DNA of 5,255 bases from positions 1-5,255 of the forward strand of contig WRGM01000064.1 in assembly GCA_009787175.1 (NCBI GenBank), read 5' to 3'. Origin of the DNA: Candidatus Bathycorpusculum fermentans (GTDB lineage: Archaea; Thermoproteota; Bathyarchaeia; Bathyarchaeales; Bathycorpusculaceae). A model generated the notes under the pieces. That model saw nothing but the letters and a program-made list of their open reading frames with translations, ran no database searches and was not told the origin of the DNA. Of the stretch, positions 1 to 5,248 are shown one piece after another; the stretch's first letter is position 1; the number at the start of each line of letters is the position of its first letter. Position numbers and translations under genes: made by a program.

Positions 1-1
1 C

Positions 2-122
2 ACCTTTACAACTTTTGACACCATATAAATACTAACCTGATTAAAAACAACCAACCACTCACACATTAAAATACTTTATGACATGACCGGTTTTTACTGA
101 TTAAGATTGAAACCTTTACAAC
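2..122. repeat. Short direct repeats in the upstream region (11-mer pair and 8-mer pair)
   Basis: The 11-mer ACCTTTACAAC occurs at 2-12 and again at 112-122, 110 bases apart. The 8-mer CTGATTAA occurs at 37-44 and 97-104, 60 bases apart. Both pairs lie in AT-rich DNA with no convincing gene, before the first operon promoter. They could be binding sites for a regulator, a remnant of a small duplication, or chance in biased sequence. I see no function for them. Confidence 0.35.
22..30 (+). promoter_or_regulatory. Possible archaeal TATA box far upstream of the operon
   Basis: ATATAAATA at 22-30 resembles an archaeal TATA box. Transcription would start near position 50 and give a leader of about 200 bases before the first gene at 250. 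No credible plus-strand reading frame opens between 50 and 250. It is therefore either a distal promoter for the operon or a chance match in AT-rich DNA. Confidence 0.2.
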
Positions 123-177
123 CTATAGAAAACGTGTAGCCATATTTTTGTAGAAGGTGACAAACGAACTAATAATG

Positions 178-205
178 GTGTTATTTTTTATTACAAACGT
201 AACAC
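178..205. promoter_or_regulatory. NikR-type nickel-responsive operator (predicted)
   Basis: The left arm GTGTTAT (178-184) and right arm GTAACAC (199-205) are inverted repeats separated by 14 bases. Six of seven positions are symmetric, and the outer six (GTGTTA/TAACAC) are perfect. The 28-bp span with 6-bp arms and a 16-base gap has the same geometry as the E. coli NikR operator GTATGA-N16-TCATAC. The arms agree with the GTGTTAC-N13/14-GTAACAC pattern I recall as predicted for NikR in other lineages. The site ends 44 bases before the first start codon, over an AT-rich core where TBP could bind, so nickel-loaded NikR would repress the operon. No nikR gene lies in the window, so the regulator's identity is inferred. 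Confidence 0.55.
183..190 (+). promoter_or_regulatory. Candidate TATA-like core promoter of the operon
   Basis: The ATTTTTTA stretch at 183-190 lies inside the proposed operator. It would place transcription start near 210-216, leaving a leader of about 35-40 bases that contains the ribosome binding site at 238-241. The match to an archaeal TATA consensus is poor, and no clear A-rich BRE precedes it. CTAAAATAC at 205-213 is an alternative that would give a nearly leaderless transcript. Confidence 0.25.
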
Positions 206-237
206 TAAAATACATGTTCCAGTAGAAGAACCCTATT

Positions 238-241
238 GAGG
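238..241 (+). promoter_or_regulatory. Ribosome binding site of the CooC-like gene
   Basis: GAGG lies eight bases before the ATG at 250. It supports that start, which also places the Walker A motif at residues 7-14, as expected for the N-terminus of this ATPase family. Confidence 0.6.
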
Positions 242-249
242 CAAAAGAA

Positions 250-1017
250 ATGAAAATTTTAATATGTGGAAAGGGCGGTAGTGGAAAAAGCACCGTTACA
301 ACCCTTTTAGCAAACAACCTTCAAACCAAAGGATACCGCATCATAGTGGTTGATACTGACGAATCAAACTACGGTCTTAATACACAACTAGGCATAAACG
401 CCCCAAAAGAACTAATGGATCAAATTGGCGGAAAAAAAGCTATAATCGACAAAATGCTTGTTGCCCGTGAAAAAGGCGAAAAAGTACCAATATTCACTGA
501 AAAATGGTGTATAGACGACATACCCTCTGACTACATAGCAAAGAAAAACAACATATACCTACTACAAATTGGAAAAGTTAAACACTTTGGAGAGGGTTGC
601 GCATGCCCCATCGGTGGACTCTCACGGGACTTTCTAAAAAACCTCCAACTAAATACCAAAGACATCGCACTTATCGATACTGAAGCAGGGGTAGAACACC
701 TAGGACGAGGCATAGCTGGCAACGTCGATGTAGTATTAGTAATTCTTGATCCCTCATACGAATCCATCCAACTATCACAAAAAATCACATCCATGGCAAA
801 AGAAGGCAACAAACCAGTATACTTCATACTCAACAAAACTGACAACACCATTGCACACAAAATAGCTGACAAAATGGACAAACAGCAAATCATAGGCACC
901 ATTCCATTCAACCCGGTAATTCAAGAAAAAGGTTTAAACGGAGAACCACTCAACATCGAATCACACCCAGTTACCCATATTGCTGACTTTTTAATTCAAA
1001 CCTTAAGTGGAGCCTGA
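250..1017 (+). CDS. cooC: CooC-like nickel-insertion ATPase (MinD/SIMIBI class)
   Basis: A 255-residue cytoplasmic P-loop ATPase of the CooC family, which uses ATP binding and hydrolysis to help load nickel into carbon monoxide dehydrogenase. The sequence shows a deviant Walker A motif GKGGSGKS at residues 7-14 with signature lysine K8, a switch-like VVDTDES at 33-39, and the family hallmark LIDTEAGVEHLGRG at 141-154 (Walker B aspartate D143). It also has a base-recognition motif NKTD at 195-198. A CxC pair, C117 and C119, lies in GEGCACP and matches the metal-binding cysteines at the dimer interface of characterised CooC1 (C112/C114 in Carboxydothermus). An additional cysteine, C87, is present. 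The length is normal for CooC. The next gene starts 17 bases downstream, which suggests cotranscription with a metal-chelate transporter. No CO dehydrogenase gene is in the window, so the client enzyme is inferred. Other nickel-dependent clients are possible. Confidence 0.88.
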   Translation: MKILICGKGGSGKSTVTTLLANNLQTKGYRIIVVDTDESNYGLNTQLGINAPKELMDQIGGKKAIIDKMLVAREKGEKVPIFTEKWCIDDIPSDYIAKKNNIYLLQIGKVKHFGEGCACPIGGLSRDFLKNLQLNTKDIALIDTEAGVEHLGRGIAGNVDVVLVILDPSYESIQLSQKITSMAKEGNKPVYFILNKTDNTIAHKIADKMDKQQIIGTIPFNPVIQEKGLNGEPLNIESHPVTHIADFLIQTLSGA

Positions 1018-1034
1018 TAACGGAGAAAATATAC

Positions 1035-2147
1035 ATGAAAAAGTTAGTAATTTATGCGATACTGGGCGTGGTCATACTTATTGTTTCTATGGTCGCCGTT
1101 TACTCTTTTTATGGTAAATCCCCCATTTTTAGATCTTTATCATCTACCCAAGATGTTGTAGATATGACTGGACGCACAGTCACAGTGCCCAACGATGTTA
1201 CACGTGTTATTGCAGTAAATTCTGGTGCCCTGCGTTTAGTAACTTACTTAGATGCAGCTTCAATGATTTGCGGAATTGAACAACACGAACTTGATCTTGA
1301 AGGCCGACCCTATGCCATGGCTAATCCTCAATACGCAACCTTGCCAGTTATCGGACCACAATTTGGTGGTGACCCAGAACTTATAGCCGCCCAAAAACCA
1401 GACGTAGTTTTCACAACTGAAACCGACATAGCCAAACTTGATGCACTGCAAAACCAAATAGGCATACCTGTCATAGGCATTGTCTATGGCTCCTTAAATA
1501 CAGCTGATGCGCAACAAATCTTCTATGATAGTTTAACACTGATAGGCAAAGTTATACATAGTGAAGACCGCGCCGCTGAAGTGATAGCCTATGTAAAAGG
1601 ATTGATTAATGATCTCAATACACGAACCGCCAATATACCTGATGCAAATAAACCCCCTGTATATGTAGGTGGTTTATCCGCACGTGGTTCCCATGGTTTT
1701 ACCTCAACAAGTGCAGCCTACGCGCCATTCACACTAACCAATTCCAAAAATGTAATCACACTTGAGATGGCCAAAGGCTCTACACAGGTAGTAAACGTAG
1801 ACATTGAGGCACTTCCTAGCCTAAATCCTGCTATAATATTTGTAGACTACAACGGCATAGACCTCATAAAAGAAGACATACAAAGACACAAAGACGTTTA
1901 CAGTCAACTCGATGCGATAAGAAATGGGCGTGTCTACGGTGTAATGGGTTACAACTGGTATACTTTAAATTTTGACGTTGTCTTAACCGATGCCTACTAC
2001 ATAGGAACCGCACTTTATCCCAATCAATTCAACGATGTAAACCCCCAACAGAAAGCAGACGAAATCTACACCTTCTTATGTGGCGCACCACTCTACGATC
2101 AAATGGTTAACCTCTACGGTCCATTTGGACAAGTAAACATAACATAG
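1035..2147 (+). CDS. ABC transporter substrate-binding protein, class III (BtuF/FepB-like), metal or metal-chelate
   Basis: A 370-residue extracytoplasmic receptor that would bind the ligand and deliver it to the permease encoded downstream. Residues 4-26 form one hydrophobic segment with no lipobox cysteine, so it is probably held in the membrane by an uncleaved anchor, as is common in archaea. The mature part opens with the family start VVDMTGRTVTVP (41-52), followed by VTRVIAV (55-61). The first lobe includes KPDVVFTT (121-128) and a long linker helix near 155-195. The second lobe begins near 209 with YVGGLSARGSHGFTSTS (210-226). NWYTLNF and DAYYIG follow at 307-325, a C-terminal pattern I associate with an archaeal/anaerobe branch annotated as iron-type binding proteins. 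H84, H220 and H285 are candidate ligand contacts. GGAG at 1022-1025 supports the start. The ligand (nickel chelate, cobamide, haem or siderophore) cannot be read from the sequence. Nickel is favoured by the upstream CooC and NikR-like site. Confidence 0.85.
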   Translation: MKKLVIYAILGVVILIVSMVAVYSFYGKSPIFRSLSSTQDVVDMTGRTVTVPNDVTRVIAVNSGALRLVTYLDAASMICGIEQHELDLEGRPYAMANPQYATLPVIGPQFGGDPELIAAQKPDVVFTTETDIAKLDALQNQIGIPVIGIVYGSLNTADAQQIFYDSLTLIGKVIHSEDRAAEVIAYVKGLINDLNTRTANIPDANKPPVYVGGLSARGSHGFTSTSAAYAPFTLTNSKNVITLEMAKGSTQVVNVDIEALPSLNPAIIFVDYNGIDLIKEDIQRHKDVYSQLDAIRNGRVYGVMGYNWYTLNFDVVLTDAYYIGTALYPNQFNDVNPQQKADEIYTFLCGAPLYDQMVNLYGPFGQVNIT

Positions 2148-2182
2148 ATGACATAGTGAGATGGACTATTTGGAAGCCTACC

Positions 2183-2193
2183 TTTTTTTCTTT
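2183..2193 (+). terminator. T-run between binding protein and methyltransferase, possible partial archaeal terminator
   Basis: Seven consecutive T's (2183-2189), then C and TTT, lie 35 bases after the binding-protein stop codon in the largest gap inside the cluster. Archaeal termination often needs only a T-rich stretch. No strong hairpin precedes it. It could attenuate transcription so that CooC and the binding protein are made in excess over the membrane parts, or it could separate two transcription units. Confidence 0.35.
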
Positions 2194-2231
2194 AATCAAA
2201 TACTGGAGCAATTTAAGTAACGCATGTAATC

Positions 2232-2236
2232 GGTGA
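2232..2236 (+). promoter_or_regulatory. Ribosome binding site that decides the methyltransferase start
   Basis: GGTGA at 2232-2236 matches part of the archaeal GGAGGTGA consensus and lies five bases before ATG 2242. The in-frame GTG at 2233 overlaps this element and has no ribosome binding site at a suitable distance (the nearest GGAG, at 2205-2208, is 24 bases away). ATG 2242 is therefore preferred over GTG 2233. Confidence 0.55.
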
Positions 2237-2241
2237 AAAAA

Positions 2242-3288
2242 ATGAAAGATGCAAAAAAACTGTTAACTCCTTCCCCTGAATTAGACCTTTTTTCCAGCTT
2301 ACTGGAGAATTCTACCGAAGGGCTCAAAAAATATTATCTACTCTTAACCGCTTGGGAAATATGCCTCTTTGAGCATACAACAACACCAAAAACACCCAAA
2401 AAAATAGCAAAAGAAATAGGCGATTATAATGAAGCCATGGTACAACTGTTTTGTGACGCTTTAACAGAAGCAGGCTTGCTAACAAAAATACAAGATACAT
2501 ACACCAATTCAACCATAACAAACACTTACCTCTGCCGCAGTTCACCAAACTATCTAGATCATATACTCCAAAACACTAAAGCAAACATCAATCACTGGAC
2601 CCAATTGTCTACTGTATTAAAAAATGGGCCAATAGCACAAAATAGGCAAGACTTTTTTGGTGCAAACTGGCTGATAGGTATCGCTGAATGGGCTAAAGCA
2701 GGTTCCATAGCAAACGCTCTAAGCGTTATAACGATTCATCTTGATCCAAAACTTTGGAAAAAACTCTTAGACCTTGGAGGTGGTCATGGTCTCTATGCTA
2801 TAGCCTTCACGGCGCTCAACTCACAGCTAGACGTCTACGTTTTTGATCTCCCCCAAATGATGCCTATTACACAAAAATACATTAAAGAATACAAGGCCAA
2901 ACGAGTACACACTTTACCTGGTGACTTCTACAAAGACGATATCGGACAAAACTATGACGTAATTTTTTCCTCATACAACCAAAGTTGTAACGATCCAACC
3001 CTCATAAGTAAAATGGTTAACGCCTTAGCACCCAATGGGTACCTTATACTGCGCAGGTTCACAGATGCCTCAAGCGAAGGAGCTCTTAAAATTTTAGATT
3101 GGAATCTGCTAAGCTTTGAAGGAAAGAAAATCGGTAGCAAACCTCACTCATCGGATACAATCGTAAATCAAGCGACTTATCTTAAGCGTTTGGAGGAAGC
3201 AGGTCTTACTTTGTTGGGCACTTTCCCTGTAGATGGCATATCAGAAATCACTTTTGCACGCAAAACTTCAGATGAGGCAACAGTTTGA
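2242..3288 (+). CDS. SAM-dependent methyltransferase with N-terminal dimerisation domain (O-methyltransferase-like)
   Basis: A 348-residue class I methyltransferase, counted from ATG 2242 (351 if GTG 2233 is used). Residues of roughly 10-100 form a helical, winged-helix-like domain of the kind that dimerises plant COMT-type and bacterial polyketide O-methyltransferases. A helical linker follows, then the Rossmann domain: SAM-binding motif I LLDLGGGHG at 175-183, the acidic end of strand 2 in VYVFDLPQ at 198-205 (D202), PGDFYKDD at 226-233, and YDVIFSS at 238-244. GYLILRRF (266-273) is the post-III strand. COMT-type enzymes carry a His-Asp/Asn general-base segment after strand 4. This protein has SYNQSCND there, with no histidine, so the usual deprotonation mechanism may not apply. 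Its stop codon overlaps the permease start by one base. This ties it to the transporter and suggests its substrate is the imported chelate, a metallophore or a tetrapyrrole. The substrate is unknown. Confidence 0.8.
   Translation: MKDAKKLLTPSPELDLFSSLLENSTEGLKKYYLLLTAWEICLFEHTTTPKTPKKIAKEIGDYNEAMVQLFCDALTEAGLLTKIQDTYTNSTITNTYLCRSSPNYLDHILQNTKANINHWTQLSTVLKNGPIAQNRQDFFGANWLIGIAEWAKAGSIANALSVITIHLDPKLWKKLLDLGGGHGLYAIAFTALNSQLDVYVFDLPQMMPITQKYIKEYKAKRVHTLPGDFYKDDIGQNYDVIFSSYNQSCNDPTLISKMVNALAPNGYLILRRFTDASSEGALKILDWNLLSFEGKKIGSKPHSSDTIVNQATYLKRLEEAGLTLLGTFPVDGISEITFARKTSDEATV
3274..3277 (+). promoter_or_regulatory. Ribosome binding site of the permease gene
   Basis: GAGG lies inside the end of the methyltransferase gene. 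It is ten bases before ATG 3288 and seven before TTG 3285. Both starts overlap the methyltransferase stop and differ by one residue. ATG 3288 is preferred because it is the stronger start codon and gives the TGATG junction typical of translational coupling. Confidence 0.45.
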
Positions 3289-4358
3289 TGAAAAACCCCG
3301 AGAAAAACGAATCTAATAAAGAAGACTCAGGCTCTATTTATAGCAATTATGTTGGCAAAAAAATCCTGTTTATCACTATGTGTATAGTCGCTCTCGTAAT
3401 AATTACACTAATTGCCCTATGCATAGGCTCTGCAAATCTCTCTATTTCGGAGGTTATAACCCAAGTTTTCCATCAAAGCGGTATTGCTTGGAGTATTAGA
3501 TTGCCGCGTGTTTTAGTTGCTGTGGTGGCCGGAGCTATGCTTGCAGTAGCGGGTGCGGTAATGCAGTGTCTTCTCAAGAATCCTCTAAGTGAACCCTATA
3601 CTCTTGGGTTAAGTCAAGCAGCCGCGTTTGGAGCAGGGTTTGCCATCGTGGTCCTTGGTGCTGGGTCTATGTATAGTAACGCCAAGGATGCGGTGGTGAT
3701 TAGCAACCAGTATACTGTAACTATTTGTGCGTTTCTTTTTTGCTTAATATCCACAGGTACCATTTTAGCACTTACTCGATTGACAAAGGTTGCACCAGAA
3801 TCTATAGTTTTAGCGGGTGTGGTTTTAGGTTCAATTTTTACTGCAGGGTTAACTGCTGTGCAGTATTTTGCTAGTGATGTCCAGATAGCTTCGATTATTT
3901 ATTGGACCTTTGGTGACTTGAGCCGTATAACTTGGGATAGTTTACTTCTAATTGGGGCTGTGTCTGCGCCTGTTCTCATATATTTTGTATATAATCGTTG
4001 GAATTATAATGCAATTGATGCAGGTGTAGACACTGCAAATAGTTTAGGTGTTAATGTAACTCGGCATATAACTGTGGGTATGGTGCTTGCTTCACTTGTT
4101 GCAGCTTTGATTGTTTCTTTGATGGGTATAATTGGTTTTGTGGGTTTGTTGGCTCCACATATGGTTCGAAGGGTAATTGGCTCCGATAATCGTTTTGTAA
4201 TTCCGGCTTCAGCTATAGTGGGTGCATTAATTCTCGTAGTCTCGGATACTTTAGCTAGGACAGTGATTTCTCCATTGGTTCTTCCGGTAGGAGTTATCAC
4301 CTCTTTTATGGGGGGACCGTTGTTTCTTTATGTTCTTATTCGGGGGTATAGAAAATAA
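3288..4358 (+). CDS. ABC transporter permease, BtuC/FecCD family
   Basis: A 356-residue membrane subunit that would form the homodimeric channel of the importer. A hydrophilic N-terminal tail of about 24 residues precedes roughly ten membrane segments, starting near 26-47. Family landmarks are present in order: RLPR at 71-74, the conserved GAVMQCLLKNPLSEP (89-103) and TLGLS (105-109). YWTFGDLSRITW follows at 205-216, and SLGV at 252-255. The cytoplasmic coupling region GFVGLLAPHMVRR (283-295) contacts the ATPase. SDTLAR (319-324) and LPVGVITSFMGGP (332-344) close the protein. The length is normal for the family and nothing is truncated. It overlaps the methyltransferase by one base and the ATPase by one base. 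The sense strand is C-rich relative to G at the beginning of the gene and G-rich from about 3480 onward. The family includes cobalamin, haem, siderophore and some nickel or nickel-chelate importers. Confidence 0.93.
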   Translation: MKNPEKNESNKEDSGSIYSNYVGKKILFITMCIVALVIITLIALCIGSANLSISEVITQVFHQSGIAWSIRLPRVLVAVVAGAMLAVAGAVMQCLLKNPLSEPYTLGLSQAAAFGAGFAIVVLGAGSMYSNAKDAVVISNQYTVTICAFLFCLISTGTILALTRLTKVAPESIVLAGVVLGSIFTAGLTAVQYFASDVQIASIIYWTFGDLSRITWDSLLLIGAVSAPVLIYFVYNRWNYNAIDAGVDTANSLGVNVTRHITVGMVLASLVAALIVSLMGIIGFVGLLAPHMVRRVIGSDNRFVIPASAIVGALILVVSDTLARTVISPLVLPVGVITSFMGGPLFLYVLIRGYRK

Positions 4359-5110
4359 TGTTGATAATTCAAGACGTTGAATTTTCCTACAAAAATGGTG
4401 CAGAAGTTCTAAAAGGAATTAACATGGACGTTGGGGTTCATGACCTTTTAGCTATTTTGGGACCTAACGGTGTGGGGAAATCTACTTTGCTTAAATGTAT
4501 CAACAGATTGCTAAAAACCCGAAAAGGTACTATACTTGTGGACGGTGAATCTATACATCAAATGCGGGGTGTAGAGGTGGCTAAAAGGGTTGGGTATGTG
4601 CCTCAACGGGCGGATGTATCCAAAATCACAGTTTTTGATTCGATATTGCTTGGTCGTAAGCCACATATAACGTGGGATGTATCGAAAAAAGATGTGCAAA
4701 TAACACAGGATGCTATAACTCTCTTCGGTATGGATGCGCTTTCGCTTAAGTATATCGATGAGATAAGTGGTGGTGAGTTACAGAAAGTGCAGATTGCTCG
4801 AGCGCTTGTGCAGGAGCCAAAGGCTCTGTTGCTAGATGAACCTACCAGTAGTTTGGATTTATGTAATCAGCACCGTATTATGGCGGCGTTGGTTGATGTG
4901 GTAAAACGCACGGATTTAACGGCGATTATGACTATGCATGACTTAAACCTTGCAACGCGATATGCTGATAAATTTCTTTTACTTAAGGATGGAAAAATTT
5001 TTGCCGCTGGGGATCAGAAAGTAATTACACCAGAAAATATCGAAGCTGTGTATGGGTTACCCGTTAATGTAGAAACTTATCGAGGTCAGCGTGTGATAAT
5101 ACCTGTATAG
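4358..5110 (+). CDS. ABC transporter ATP-binding protein, BtuD/FecE family
   Basis: A 250-residue cytoplasmic ATPase that powers the importer. The sequence shows Walker A GPNGVGKS at residues 35-42, Q-loop glutamine Q83 in YVPQ, and the ABC signature ISGGELQKVQIARAL at 136-150. Walker B is LLLDEP (157-162) with catalytic glutamate E161, followed by the D-loop SSLD (164-167) and switch histidine H194 in MTMHDL. The C-terminal PENIEAVYGLPV (225-236) is typical of the FecE/BtuD/HmuV group. All catalytic residues are present and the length is normal. The start codon shares its A with the permease stop (TAATG), and a GGGGGT run at 4342-4347 can serve as ribosome binding site. This is the last gene of the cluster. 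The sense strand is strongly G-rich over C, unlike the first half of the window. Confidence 0.94.
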   Translation: MLIIQDVEFSYKNGAEVLKGINMDVGVHDLLAILGPNGVGKSTLLKCINRLLKTRKGTILVDGESIHQMRGVEVAKRVGYVPQRADVSKITVFDSILLGRKPHITWDVSKKDVQITQDAITLFGMDALSLKYIDEISGGELQKVQIARALVQEPKALLLDEPTSSLDLCNQHRIMAALVDVVKRTDLTAIMTMHDLNLATRYADKFLLLKDGKIFAAGDQKVITPENIEAVYGLPVNVETYRGQRVIIPV

Positions 5111-5145
5111 ACTGTAGTTGGATGAACGGTTATGTCTTGGTTGTG

Positions 5146-5160
5146 TAAAATTTATAAAAA
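5146..5160 (+). promoter_or_regulatory. Archaeal-type TATA box with upstream A-rich BRE-like element
   Basis: TAAAA at 5146-5150 followed by TTTATAAAAA at 5151-5160 is the best TATA-like element in the window. It lies 40 bases after the last stop codon. A start about 25 bases downstream would begin near 5178-5186, inside or just before the GC-rich hairpin. It would drive a gene to the right of the window. The AAGGA at the very end (5251-5255) could be the start of that gene's ribosome binding site. Confidence 0.4.
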
Positions 5161-5174
5161 AACCTGGCAGAATA

Positions 5175-5194
5175 CCTGCCGCGTTAGCGGCAGG
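5175..5194 (+). other. GC-rich perfect hairpin, 8-bp stem with 4-base loop
   Basis: CCTGCCGC (5175-5182) and GCGGCAGG (5187-5194) are perfect reverse complements around the loop GTTA. An outer stem ACCTG (5162-5166) with CAGGT (5205-5209) can extend it. A competing hairpin GGCAG (5166-5170) with CTGCC (5176-5180) uses part of the same left arm, so two exclusive folds are possible. No T-run follows directly, so it is not a classical intrinsic terminator. It could mark the transcript end of the transporter operon, lie in the leader of the next gene, or be a DNA-level protein site. Confidence 0.5.
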
Positions 5195-5223
5195 ATGAAT
5201 GCGTCAGGTCTATTAGCGTCATG

Positions 5224-5248
5224 AGTTGTAGTTTTTGTCACTATAACT
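5224..5248 (+). terminator. Second hairpin with T-rich loop, possible terminator or leader element
   Basis: AGTTGTAG (5224-5231) can pair with CTATAACT (5241-5248) through eight pairs, one of them G-U, around a nine-base loop that contains five T's (5232-5236). The T-run could contribute to archaeal termination of the upstream operon. Equally, the structure could belong to the leader of a downstream gene. The evidence is only the base pairing. Confidence 0.3.

Noticed and set aside
13..30. Bacterial sigma-70 promoter (TTGACA with TATAAAT)
   Set aside because: TTGACA at 15-20 and TATAAAT at 24-30 are only three bases apart, far from the roughly 17-base spacing needed, so they cannot act as -35 and -10 elements.
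97..122. CRISPR-like repeat end (ATTGAAAC at 106-113)
   Set aside because: Many CRISPR repeats end in ATTGAAA followed by C or G, but there is only one copy here, with no regular spacing. The nearby repeated 11-mer and 8-mer are at different spacings and do not form repeat-spacer units.
123..317. 64-residue minus-strand open frame
   Set aside because: It runs into the CooC start region, has no family resemblance, and overlaps the operator and the CooC ribosome binding site. It looks like a chance frame.
531..911. 126-residue minus-strand open frame
   Set aside because: It lies wholly opposite the CooC coding sequence, whose motifs are intact. The translation has no recognisable domain and is a shadow of the real gene.
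2233..2241. GTG at 2233 as methyltransferase start
   Set aside because: It overlaps the GGTGA element that is well placed for ATG 2242 and has no ribosome binding site of its own at normal spacing. It would add only three residues.
4004..4300. 98-residue minus-strand open frame
   Set aside because: It lies opposite the most conserved part of the permease and is rich in I, T, P and A from complementary codons. No independent coding signal was seen.
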